Positions 1-6,555 are shown, counted from the first letter of the stretch. The stretch is DNA of 13,547 nucleotides from OFTM291 sp041741375 (GCA_041741375.1 JBGSKF010000177.1:1-13547), one strand, 5' to 3'. Notes: generated by a model from the sequence alone, not told the origin. Program-made: numbers and translations.

Positions 1-335
1 CCGGTGCCACGACTGCGCCGGGCGACAACGCCATCGCGCTCGCGCTGGCCGGACTGCGCACCCAGGGGCTCACGAGCCTCGGGGGAGCCACCGCCGGCGA
101 GTTCTATATCTCGGCGGTCGGGGCCGTCGGTGTGCTCACGCGCAACGCCGAAAGCCAGTCGGCCGTCAGCGACGTCCTGGTATCGAACCTGGAGACCCGC
201 CGTTCCTCCGTCAGCGGCGTGTCGGTGGACGAGGAAATGGTGAACCTCATCGGGCAGCAACAGGCGTTTGCGGCGGCCTCCCGCATCGTCACCGTGGCCG
301 ATGAGATGATGCAGGACATTCTCCGGATGGTATAA
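1..335 (+). CDS. flgK: Flagellar hook-associated protein 1 (FlgK), C-terminal fragment
   Basis: This is the last 110 codons of a gene cut by the left edge; the first whole codon starts at base 3 and the stop TAA is at 333-335. FlgK forms the first junction ring between the flagellar hook and filament and is exported by the flagellar type III system. The C-terminal end is diagnostic: a segment reading VSVDEEMVNLIGQQQAFAAA followed by SRIVTVADEMMQDILRMV. This is the conserved FlgK/FlgE-family C-terminal helix (DEE...NLI..QQAF.A..R...T.DEM...IL.M), which pairs with the N-terminal helix in the rod/hook coiled coil. csrA starts 2 bp after the stop, so the two are almost certainly cotranscribed. 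The family call is firm. FlgK rather than another hook-associated protein rests on this C-terminal signature only, because the N-terminus lies outside the window. Confidence 0.88.
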   Translation, partial: GATTAPGDNAIALALAGLRTQGLTSLGGATAGEFYISAVGAVGVLTRNAESQSAVSDVLVSNLETRRSSVSGVSVDEEMVNLIGQQQAFAAASRIVTVADEMMQDILRMV

Positions 336-337
336 GG

Positions 338-580
338 ATGCTTGTTCTGGGGCGACGGGTGGGGGAGGCCATTCTCCTCGATGGAGGCATTCGCGTCGTG
401 GTGCTCTCGGCCGATCGCCGCGGCGTGCGCCTTGGCATCGAGGCGCCCTCCACGACCCAGATCCAGAGGGAAGAACTGGTGCTTCGCGTGGCTGGCGAAA
501 ACCGCCGCGCCAGCGTCCCCGAGGGGCTCGAACCATGGGCCACTCTCCTGGCCCCGCCCCTGGCCCCGCCGCCCGACTGA
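338..580 (+). CDS. csrA: Carbon storage regulator CsrA
   Basis: CsrA is a small dimeric RNA-binding protein that binds GGA-containing leaders and controls translation or stability of mRNAs, including flagellar ones. The 80-residue product opens with MLVLGRRVGEAILLDGGIRV and carries R6, R7, the segment RLGIEAPSTT (31-40) and QREEL with R44. These match the RNA-contacting ends of the E. coli protein (L4, R6, R7, R44). The CsrA fold covers about residues 1-55. The remaining tail, rich in Pro, Ala and Leu, makes it longer than the 61-residue E. coli protein and has no recognised domain. ATG 338 lies 2 bp after the flgK stop, and two GGA motifs (325-327 and 336-338) lie around the start, a possible autoregulatory CsrA site. 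No fliW gene is present between flgK and csrA, unlike the Bacillus-type arrangement. It converges on the histidine kinase gene with a 14 bp gap. Confidence 0.93.
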   Translation: MLVLGRRVGEAILLDGGIRVVVLSADRRGVRLGIEAPSTTQIQREELVLRVAGENRRASVPEGLEPWATLLAPPLAPPPD

Positions 581-594
581 CCCGAGGGCCCCCG

Positions 595-1332
595 TCAGCT
601 CCAGACCGGGACGGTCAGGACCACACACGCTCCCGGCCATGCCCCCCCCGCCGACTCCTCGATCGCAATCCGCCCCCCCTGATCAGTCATCAACAGGCCG
701 GCAACCGTGAGCCCCAACCCGCGGTGCTCCGGTCCCTTTCCTGTGTGGAAGGCATCGAACACCCGGACTCGGTCCCCCGGCGCGATACCGGGACCGTCAT
801 CCTGCACCCGGATGCGGAGTCCGTCAGGATCGAGTTCCGCCCGCACCAGGACATGCCGAACCCCCTCCGCCTCCGCCGCGTTCAGAACCACGGCCAGCAA
901 GGCATGGGACATCGCCGACAAGGACCCCTTGACCGGCGGAAGCCCCCCGTCCGCTTCCCGAGTCAGCTCGGCCCGAGCGAGGGTTCGAAAAAAGCGCTGA
1001 AACCGGTCCAGGTGGGAGAAGAGATCTTCCACCCGCACCGGCTCGGCCTCGCCGACGATCGCCAGACGGGAAAACTCAGCCGACGTGTCCAGGATCTGGC
1101 CCAGGGAGGCCAGTGAAGCGCTGGCCACGTCCAGAAGAAACCGCACGTCCTCGGAGGAAACGGTCCTTGATCCGCCGTACTCGGGCAGGGAGAGCGCCAG
1201 GGATTGCATGGGACCCCCCAAGGCATGCGAGAGGCCCCGCAGGAACTGGTGCTGGAGGTCGGCTCGGTTGGCCGCGATCAGCAACTCCCGGTGTCGCTCC
1301 GTCTCCCGCAACGCGTCAATGTCCCGTGTCAT
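595..1332 (-). CDS. Soluble histidine kinase (HisKA-like plus HATPase_c)
   Basis: The 245-residue protein is a two-component sensor kinase without a transmembrane segment or recognisable sensor domain. A charged, coiled-coil-like N-terminus (1-30) leads into an H-box-like segment FLRGLSHALGGPMQSL with candidate phospho-acceptor H36. The ATP-binding domain occupies roughly 98-245: N-box LLAVVLNAAEAEG with N151, G1 box DDGPGIAP (178-185), and G2 box HRGLGLTVAGLL (203-214). The start ATG at 1332 overlaps the stop of the upstream receiver/HD-GYP gene by four bases (ATGA), and AAAGGG lies seven bases before it, so the two are translationally coupled. It is the last gene of the HDOD-motA-motB run. 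It presumably takes its input through a partner protein. The conserved aspartate partner inside the same operon sits in a degenerate receiver, so its true phosphorylation target may be one of the intact receivers at 5305-6555 or 6611-7000. Target and signal are unknown. Confidence 0.85.
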   Translation of the reverse strand: MTRDIDALRETERHRELLIAANRADLQHQFLRGLSHALGGPMQSLALSLPEYGGSRTVSSEDVRFLLDVASASLASLGQILDTSAEFSRLAIVGEAEPVRVEDLFSHLDRFQRFFRTLARAELTREADGGLPPVKGSLSAMSHALLAVVLNAAEAEGVRHVLVRAELDPDGLRIRVQDDGPGIAPGDRVRVFDAFHTGKGPEHRGLGLTVAGLLMTDQGGRIAIEESAGGAWPGACVVLTVPVWS

Positions 1333-2537
1333 ACAGCAGCCCTTTCACGTGCTATCCACGCCCCGCACAGGACCGGGTCGGTCTGGTGGCGGCGGAGAAT
1401 GATATCGAGATTCCCCTCGGTCAGCGTGGCCCCCGCCCCGAGCAGCTTCACCCCTGATCCGGTCAGGAGATCGTCCGCCAGGGTCATCCCGGCGCGCAGA
1501 TCGGTCACCACGAGGTGATCCTTCGTCCCGTCCACCAACTCTCCCCCGGCTTCTCCGCGGGCCGTTTCCACCAGACGACCGACCACCAGCGGGTCGTACC
1601 AGGTCCCTGAGTGCCGGGCAAGACTCTGCAGAGCATCGGCCACTCCGTCCGTTCCCCCCGGACGCGCCCCTCGGCGCACCGCCGCGTAATCGATCAGCAC
1701 CCGGAGCAACCGGGAACGGAAGGGAATCTGCCCCCGCTGCTTGTGGCCCGGATGACCCGTGCCATCCCAGTTTTCGAAGATGCACTCCACCAGTTCCGCC
1801 GCACCCTGGAACTGATGAACTTGCCGCAGAATTGCCGCCGATGCCACCACATAGCTCCACCCACCCTCCGGTCCCCCCTCCCCGGGTGCATGCAGAATCC
1901 CGCCGATCTCATGCAGCAACGCCGCCCGTTCCAGATCGGCGAGAAACTCCGCAGGAACCTCGAAGCGGTCCGCCAGCCTGCGGGCCGCGTCCGCCAATTC
2001 CCGCCCCCGCCTCCCCGCGCCCGGAACACTCAGGTCCAACATGTACATCAGCAGGTGGACCATCTGGTCGAAGCTCGTCTCCAGGAGCTCGTGCATGTCG
2101 GCAAGGGCACTGTGCTCCGCCGAATGAGGCCGCACCGGACGGCCGGAATGGAACAGACCCGCAATCGTCGCCAGCACCTCCTCCCCCGAGATCGGGGTGG
2201 CGAGGAAGTGGTCCACCCCCTCCATCCCCCCACGCTCCCGCACACCTTCCCGACTGCTCCCCAGCAACACGCAAGGCAGGGCATCCCTTTCCGGGCCGCT
2301 GCGGACCAACCGACAGAAGGCCCATCCGTCGAGATCGGTCAGCGCCACGTCGCACACCACCACATCAGGCCTTTCAGTGGCCGCCAGCCGGATGCCATCC
2401 CGTCCCGTGGCAGCCTCATCAACCGCGAAATGCGCCTGTCGCAGGATGGAAACCACTGACGACGCCGAAGCCCCCTGGCCCACGACCAGTGCGCGGCGTG
2501 CCTTCTGCCCTTCCGCCCGGGTGTCTGGGTCCCTCAT
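1329..2537 (-). CDS. Degenerate receiver plus degenerate HD-GYP-like protein
   Basis: The 402-residue product has a CheY-like receiver at about 14-130 followed by an HD-GYP/HDOD-type helical domain at about 150-325. The C-terminal module (345-385, DLRAGMTLADDLLTGSGVKL) is often seen in HD-GYP response regulators. The receiver keeps the candidate phosphosite D63, but the usual acidic pair after beta-1 is replaced by GQG (20-22) and the conserved Lys of the KP motif is Thr (TP, 114-115). The HD motif reads HE (209-210), the HHE motif is lost (FEN, 254-256), and GYP has become GHP (261-263). Most metal ligands of an active c-di-GMP phosphodiesterase are therefore missing, and I infer a regulatory or scaffold role. 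ATG 2537 was chosen because it overlaps the motB stop (ATGA) and has GGGAGG six bases upstream; an in-frame extension to 2780 would lie wholly inside motB. It is coupled to the histidine kinase by a second ATGA overlap. Confidence 0.82.
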   Translation of the reverse strand: MRDPDTRAEGQKARRALVVGQGASASSVVSILRQAHFAVDEAATGRDGIRLAATERPDVVVCDVALTDLDGWAFCRLVRSGPERDALPCVLLGSSREGVRERGGMEGVDHFLATPISGEEVLATIAGLFHSGRPVRPHSAEHSALADMHELLETSFDQMVHLLMYMLDLSVPGAGRRGRELADAARRLADRFEVPAEFLADLERAALLHEIGGILHAPGEGGPEGGWSYVVASAAILRQVHQFQGAAELVECIFENWDGTGHPGHKQRGQIPFRSRLLRVLIDYAAVRRGARPGGTDGVADALQSLARHSGTWYDPLVVGRLVETARGEAGGELVDGTKDHLVVTDLRAGMTLADDLLTGSGVKLLGAGATLTEGNLDIILRRHQTDPVLCGAWIARERAAV

Positions 2538-3376
2538 GGACCGCCTCCCGGCTGGCCCGACCCGCCGGGAGCGGGCAGGGCGGGCAACACCGGGGCCTCG
2601 GAGCCGGGATCGGCCAGCAGAGTGATCGTGACCCGGCGATTGGACGGATGGTAGGGATGCTCGGGATCCAGGAGATCCCGGTCCGCGTGGCCGCTCACTT
2701 CCCGCACCTGCTCCGTACCAAGCCCGCCCAACGCGAGAAGCTGACGAGCGGCGTGGGCACGGTCCGTGCTGAGTTCCCAATTGCCGTAGCCTCCCGAGGA
2801 CGCATAGGGTTGAGCGTCGGTGTGCCCTTCCACGCGCACGGCGAAGGGAAGGTCGGCCAGCTCACTTCCAAACAGCTGAAACAAAACCGCGACCTGAGGC
2901 TTGGGCACCGCGCTTCCCACCTCGAAAAACACCCCGGCCGAATCCTCGATGAGAGAAATCCGCAATCCGTCCGCGGTCATCTCAACCTCCACATGCTGGG
3001 CGATGCTCCCGAGGTCCGGCGCCGACTCCAGCTTGTCCTGCAGCCTGGCCTGGAGCACAAGAAGCCGGTCCCGGCGGAACTCGGCGATCTGCTGCTCCGA
3101 GATCGGACGGACATTCGCTGCCTGGGCTCCGTCCCCGGCCAGAATCGAGTTCCCGAACTCCGAGGCATGGCCCAGGGGGTCCTGGAAGTATCCCGCGATC
3201 GAGGACTTGATGTCCGAGCTCTGGGTCACCAGCCAGAGCACGAGGAAGAGAGCCATCATCGCGGTCATGAAGTCCGCGAATGCCACCTTCCAGGCCCCGC
3301 CATGATGCCCCCCGTGGCCCTTCTTTTTCTTGATGATGATCAGGATCGGCTGTTCCCGGTCGCGAGAGGCGCTCAT
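2534..3376 (-). CDS. motB: Flagellar stator protein MotB
   Basis: MotB anchors the stator ring to peptidoglycan and carries the ion-binding aspartate used to turn the flagellar motor. The 280-residue protein has the hallmark N-terminus: a basic stretch KKKKGHGGHHGGAWKVAFAD followed by one transmembrane helix (about 31-51), with D35 matching E. coli D32. A plug/linker region follows (about 54-70, SSIAGYFQDPLG). The OmpA-like peptidoglycan-binding domain covers about 125-255, with RVEGHTDAQP (181-190), DRA (205-207) and SNRRVTI (245-251). The tail is rich in Pro and Gly. The N-terminal KKKKGHGGHHG type resembles proton-driven MotB of enterobacteria rather than sodium-driven PomB, but ion choice cannot be proved here. 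Its ATG is 3 bp after the motA stop, with GGGGGGTGA six bases upstream. Its own stop overlaps the start of the receiver/HD-GYP gene. Confidence 0.95.
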   Translation of the reverse strand: MSASRDREQPILIIIKKKKGHGGHHGGAWKVAFADFMTAMMALFLVLWLVTQSSDIKSSIAGYFQDPLGHASEFGNSILAGDGAQAANVRPISEQQIAEFRRDRLLVLQARLQDKLESAPDLGSIAQHVEVEMTADGLRISLIEDSAGVFFEVGSAVPKPQVAVLFQLFGSELADLPFAVRVEGHTDAQPYASSGGYGNWELSTDRAHAARQLLALGGLGTEQVREVSGHADRDLLDPEHPYHPSNRRVTITLLADPGSEAPVLPALPAPGGSGQPGGGP

Positions 3377-3379
3377 GAC

Positions 3380-4246
3380 TCACCCCCCCTTTCCGGGAAC
3401 AGCCTTGCAGGCCGTTTCCATCGCGGCAAACGTGGGACGGTCGTGACCACTGATGGCCTTGCGACCGAACTCCGCAGCCACCAGGGGGGGCATCCCCTTG
3501 GCAAACGCCACGACTCCCGACTTGATGACCTGATAAAACCGTGATTCGTCCCCGTTGCGCCCCTCGATGTTGCTCGCAATCGGTCCAACGAAACCGTAGG
3601 ACAACAATACGCCGAGGAACGTCCCCACCAGGGCCGCCGCCACGTGGTGCCCGATCTCCTCCACCGGACCGTTGATGCTCTGCATCGTCACCACGATGCC
3701 GAGCACGGCCGCCACGATCCCGATCCCGGGCAGACCATCCCCCACCCGCTGCAGGGCGGCGACCGGCTTGGCCGATTCCTCGTGATGCACGTCGATCTCG
3801 GCATCCATCAACTGCTCCAGGTCGTGCGGCGGAACACTCCCCACCAGAACCAGGCGGAGACTGTCGCAGAGAAAGGCCACGGCATGGTGGTGAACCAGCA
3901 CCGTGGGGTAACGCTTGAAGATGGCGCTCTCCTCGGGGCGCTCGATGTGCCCTTCAATGGCCACCAATCCCTCGCGCCGGGCCGTTTGGAAGAGCTCATA
4001 CAGCAGTTTGAGCACCTCCAGGTACAAGGCCGCCTGGAAGGGATTCGGCTTGGGCACCGCCAGGACCTGCTGGATGACTCCCTTGATCACGGGTTGGGGC
4101 GTGGAGATCAACATCGTCCCCAAGGCAGTTCCCATGATCACGACCCACTCCGACCAGGCCAGAAGCACCAGGAACGGGCCTCCGGCCATGGCGAATCCAC
4201 CCAACACGGATCCGAGAACGACGAGTACACCGACAAGGGCAATCAC
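3380..4246 (-). CDS. motA: Flagellar stator protein MotA
   Basis: MotA forms, with MotB, the ion channel that drives flagellar rotation. The 288-residue protein aligns from its first residue with E. coli MotA: MIALVGVLVVLGSVLGGF matches the first membrane helix. It keeps, at the same numbers, the cytoplasmic charges that contact the rotor (R90 and E98) and the prolines needed for torque (P173 in GDGLPGIGIVAAVLGIV, P222 in YGFVGPIA). The four membrane helices lie near 1-20, 32-50, 172-190 and 202-222. The start is GTG 4246. The reading frame is open only 13 codons further up and holds no ATG, GTG or TTG there. No clear Shine-Dalgarno precedes GTG, and a sigma-28-like -10 box sits 7 bases before it, so the message could be leaderless. 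The HDOD gene ends 60 bp upstream and motB follows after 3 bp. Confidence 0.95.
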   Translation of the reverse strand: MIALVGVLVVLGSVLGGFAMAGGPFLVLLAWSEWVVIMGTALGTMLISTPQPVIKGVIQQVLAVPKPNPFQAALYLEVLKLLYELFQTARREGLVAIEGHIERPEESAIFKRYPTVLVHHHAVAFLCDSLRLVLVGSVPPHDLEQLMDAEIDVHHEESAKPVAALQRVGDGLPGIGIVAAVLGIVVTMQSINGPVEEIGHHVAAALVGTFLGVLLSYGFVGPIASNIEGRNGDESRFYQVIKSGVVAFAKGMPPLVAAEFGRKAISGHDRPTFAAMETACKAVPGKGG

Positions 4247-4253
4247 ACCAGGA

Positions 4254-4282
4254 ATATCGGCTTCGAACGAGACCTTCTTGAA
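4254..4282 (-). promoter_or_regulatory. Candidate sigma-28 (FliA/SigD) promoter of motA
   Basis: Read on the minus strand: TTCAAG (4282-4277), 15 bases, GCCGATAT (4261-4254). The -10 half is the flagellar sigma-28 consensus (GCCGATAA in enterobacteria, CCGATAT in Bacillus). TTCAAG resembles the TAAAG -35 box loosely, and the 15-base gap is close to the usual spacing. The same arrangement occurs twice more in the window (5193-5221 and 5226-5254). A start site about seven bases after the -10 would fall on the motA GTG. It lies in the 60 bp between the HDOD gene and motA. Confidence 0.6.
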
Positions 4283-4306
4283 CTGTCAACTCCTCCTCGG
4301 GCCCCC

Positions 4307-5161
4307 TCAGACTGTGGCACGCAGCAGCCCCGCCGACTCCATCGCCACACCAGCCAGGGACACCCGCAACTGCTCCGCCCGCTCGGGGCTGAGCCCCAGG
4401 CGTCGCAGGGCCACATCCACGTCCTCCTGCCACCCCTCCTCCGCATCCAGCGCCAGTCCGTATTCCACGATCAACCCTTCGGCCGCCCGCAGCACCAGGG
4501 CACCTGCCACCGGGGAGTCGCCCTCGGCCGCCACATGGTGGTGGCCCACCGCGGCGACCATCGTCTCGGGCATGCTCCACCGGCGGAGAAGGTGTTCCGC
4601 GATGCCGCCGTGATCCATGCCGAGAACCTCACGTTCCCACTGGGGACGGGGCGTTCCACTCGGTGCCTCATCCATGACCCGGACGTAGGCCGCCGGAAGC
4701 CGCTGATCGAGAACGAGCAGCCCCACATCATGAAGAAGGCCCGCCATGTACAAATCACCGGAGGCAGGCACCCTGGCCGCCTCCCCGATCGCGACCGCCA
4801 CGCTCGCCACAGTGAACGAATGCTCCCAGAATGCCCGATGATCGAGGCGCCCCACACCGTCGAACGCCCGAATCGTCTCCACGGCGAGACACAGGGAGCC
4901 CACCCGGCGCAGACCCAATCGGGCCAGGGCCGACTCCACGGTGGCCACCGACACCCCCGCCCGTGCAATCGCCGCGGCGTTGGCGGCGCGCAGGATCCGG
5001 GCCGACAGCGCAGGGTCACGACGGATCCGTTCCGTGATCACCGACGCGGGAACATCGTCCCGCCGCAGCAAGCCCATCAGGTCCAGAACCGTCTCCGGAA
5101 GTGTCGGGAGATCCGGGGAGGTGGCGAGCAGGTGGACCAGATCATCGGCCAACGTCGGCAC
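4307..5161 (-). CDS. HDOD-domain signalling protein
   Basis: HDOD proteins carry a helical fold related to HD phosphohydrolases and usually act as regulatory or scaffolding modules in motility, c-di-GMP and virulence circuits. In the 284-residue product the domain spans about 15-215. DLPTLPETVLDLMGLLRRDD (17-36) is the typical entry, RRDPALSARILRAANAA (47-63) the family core motif, and GLLHDVGLLVL (141-151) carries an HD pair at 144-145. VGHHHVAA (205-212) follows in the last helices. No transmembrane segment or other domain is visible; the C-terminal 60 residues are uncharacterised. I chose GTG 5161, preceded by GGAG at five bases. The frame stays open to an ATG at 5260, but that would place a sigma-28-like promoter (5193-5221) inside the coding region. 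It heads the run leading into motA, and is divergent from the intact HD-GYP gene. Confidence 0.85.
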   Translation of the reverse strand: MPTLADDLVHLLATSPDLPTLPETVLDLMGLLRRDDVPASVITERIRRDPALSARILRAANAAAIARAGVSVATVESALARLGLRRVGSLCLAVETIRAFDGVGRLDHRAFWEHSFTVASVAVAIGEAARVPASGDLYMAGLLHDVGLLVLDQRLPAAYVRVMDEAPSGTPRPQWEREVLGMDHGGIAEHLLRRWSMPETMVAAVGHHHVAAEGDSPVAGALVLRAAEGLIVEYGLALDAEEGWQEDVDVALRRLGLSPERAEQLRVSLAGVAMESAGLLRATV

Positions 5162-5192
5162 GCGGGCTCCGTTCGTGTGGTTGACAGTCGCA

Positions 5193-5221
5193 CTATCGGC
5201 ATCCGTCGGGACCTCCTTGAA
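5193..5221 (-). promoter_or_regulatory. Candidate sigma-28 promoter of the HDOD-motA-motB operon
   Basis: On the minus strand: TTCAAG (5221-5216), 15 bases, GCCGATAG (5200-5193). It has the same boxes and spacing as the motA element, and even shares several spacer bases (AGGTC.CG just after the -35). A start near 5186 would give a leader of about 25 bases before GTG 5161, with GGAG correctly placed. Its -35 box is half of a palindrome shared with the divergent promoter at 5226-5254. Confidence 0.6.
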
Positions 5222-5232
5222 CCAATTCAAGG
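5215..5232. repeat. Palindrome CCTTGAA-CCAA-TTCAAGG between divergent promoters
   Basis: A perfect 7-base inverted repeat (5215-5221 and 5226-5232) with a 4-base centre. Each arm contains the TTCAAG -35 box of one of the two divergent candidate promoters, so the two -35 boxes lie back to back, four bases apart. It could simply reflect the two promoters abutting, or it could be an operator where a dimeric regulator blocks or helps both. Confidence 0.55.
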
Positions 5233-5254
5233 GCCCCACCCTTCCCACCGATAC
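5226..5254 (+). promoter_or_regulatory. Candidate sigma-28 promoter of the REC/HD-GYP gene
   Basis: On the plus strand: TTCAAG (5226-5231), 15 bases, ACCGATAC (5247-5254). It is the third copy of the motif. The first -10 base is A instead of G, but CCGATA is kept. A start near 5261 would leave a leader of about 44 bases before ATG 5305, where GAGGGAG provides a ribosome site. It is divergent from, and shares a palindrome with, the HDOD promoter. Confidence 0.5.
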
Positions 5255-5304
5255 CACCACACGATCAGGAGACCGTCGAGTCGTTGTCTTTCACCGAGGG
5301 AGCC

Positions 5305-6555
5305 ATGCCGGATCAGCCCACCGCGTCTCCCGGGACCCACAGCCTCGGTCCGCAGGAGCCTCCCCCTCGGCGCCTGGCCGCCACATGTCCCATCATGACG
5401 AAACCACCGGGGTCTCAGCGATCGGTCCTCATCATCGACGATGACCTGGCGATCACCGCACAGCTCACTCACCTGCTTCGCCGGGAAGACCTCCTGGTCG
5501 CCACTGCGGCCACCGGTCCCCTCGGAGTCCATTGCGCCCGCGAATTGGGCCCGGATCTCATCCTGCTCGATGTCGAACTGCCCGGCCTCGACGGATTCCA
5601 GATCTGCCAGATCATCAAATCGGATCCCCGCACCCGGTGGATCCCCGTGATCATGCTCACCGGCCTGCGGGATGTACGCGACCGGATCCAGGGAATCAAT
5701 GCCGGTGCCGACGATTTCCTGTCCAAGCCCTTCGTCGGCGGAGAGCTGCTTGCTCGGATCCGCGCACTTCTCCGGATGAAGGTCCTCGTCGACCAGTTGG
5801 AGCACGCCGAATCGGTCATCACCTCCCTGGCCCTGGCCGTCGAAGCGCGGGACCCCTACACCGAGGGCCACTGTGACCGACTCGCCACGCTGGCCACGGC
5901 GCTGGGCCGCACCCTCGGCCTCCCCGACTCCGATCTGGCCGCCCTCCGCCTCGGCGGCATCCTTCACGACATCGGCAAGATCGCCATCCCCGACGCCATC
6001 CTCCTCAAACCGGGTCCCCTGACCGACGAGGAATGGGTTCGGATGCGACGGCATCCCGTGCAGGGAGAGGAAATCTGTCGGCCGATCCGCTCCCTCAAGG
6101 CCGTGCTGCCGATCATCCGTCACCACCACGAACGACGCGATGGCTCGGGATACCCCGACGGCCTGGCCGGGGACGCCATTCCCTTGACCGCGCGTGTGCT
6201 CCAGGTTGTCGACGTGTTCGACGCCCTGACCACGGAACGGCCCTACAAGAGGGCTCTCTCCCCCGACAGGGCACTGGATATCCTGCGGACCGAGGCCGAT
6301 CGTGGATGGTGGGATCCGGGGATTGTGGCCGCGTTCTGCACGGTGGCGGCCCGCGAGCACGCCGCCCTCGGATGCGGCCGCTCTCCCGGCCCTCCCTCCC
6401 GCCGGACTCGCGAAATTGGCATCTCCGAGTCTGGAAATCCCCTTTCCCCCCCGGACGTCCCCTGCTCCCGAGAACCTCTTGCGCTATCTTTCCCGCGGGA
6501 GTTCCCTCACAGACCAGATCGTCCACCTGGGGCTCCGTGGAGAAATCATCGTTGA
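5305..6555 (+). CDS. Response regulator with intact HD-GYP domain (RpfG-type c-di-GMP phosphodiesterase)
   Basis: The 416-residue product has a receiver at about 39-160 (acidic cluster DDD 45-47, phosphosite D89 in LILLDVELPG, K141 in SKPF). An HD-GYP domain follows at about 165-350. Its metal and signature residues are all present: HD 221-222 in GILHDIGKIAIPD, H250, HHHE (273-276), DGSGYPDG (279-286) and D304 in VVDVFDALTTERPYK. HD-GYP enzymes hydrolyse cyclic di-GMP, and the receiver should gate this by phosphorylation. ATG 5305 has GAGGGAG just upstream; ATG 5395 is a later alternative that would leave the receiver intact. The last 55 or so codons (from about 6400) lose the GC-rich third positions of the rest and match no domain, so they may be a drifted tail or a lost earlier stop. 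It is driven by its own candidate sigma-28 promoter and is the active counterpart of the degenerate HD-GYP gene at 1329-2537. Confidence 0.92.
   Translation: MPDQPTASPGTHSLGPQEPPPRRLAATCPIMTKPPGSQRSVLIIDDDLAITAQLTHLLRREDLLVATAATGPLGVHCARELGPDLILLDVELPGLDGFQICQIIKSDPRTRWIPVIMLTGLRDVRDRIQGINAGADDFLSKPFVGGELLARIRALLRMKVLVDQLEHAESVITSLALAVEARDPYTEGHCDRLATLATALGRTLGLPDSDLAALRLGGILHDIGKIAIPDAILLKPGPLTDEEWVRMRRHPVQGEEICRPIRSLKAVLPIIRHHHERRDGSGYPDGLAGDAIPLTARVLQVVDVFDALTTERPYKRALSPDRALDILRTEADRGWWDPGIVAAFCTVAAREHAALGCGRSPGPPSRRTREIGISESGNPLSPPDVPCSREPLALSFPREFPHRPDRPPGAPWRNHR
6485..6490 (+). promoter_or_regulatory. Possible -10 box before the receiver-deaD pair
   Basis: TATCTT followed by TCCCGC sits in the A/T-richer stretch between the end of the HD-GYP domain and the small receiver gene. 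It resembles the TATATT-GCCC element upstream of the M14 gene. No good -35 box is visible. The assignment is weak. Confidence 0.2.

Noticed and set aside
577..598. CTGAC...GTCAG inverted repeat between csrA and the kinase gene as terminator
   Set aside because: The stem is only 5 bp with a 12-base loop and no T tract on either strand.
2538..2780. N-terminal extension of the degenerate receiver/HD-GYP gene to 2780
   Set aside because: It lies wholly within motB in another frame and is low complexity; ATG 2537 with GGGAGG and an ATGA overlap is far better.
5181..5186. Plus-strand TTGACA as a sigma-70 -35 box for the HD-GYP gene
   Set aside because: No -10-like hexamer at 16-18 bases; the sigma-28-type motif downstream is more convincing.
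5162..5260. N-terminal extension of the HDOD protein to ATG 5260
   Set aside because: It would contain the candidate promoter and palindrome; GTG 5161 has a proper ribosome site and fits the family start.
1832..5398. Long plus-strand open frames (for example 1832-3544 and 3644-5398) opposite motA/motB and neighbours
   Set aside because: They are antisense shadows of GC-rich genes: residues are dominated by Pro, Arg, Gly and His and match no family, while the minus strand encodes clear proteins.
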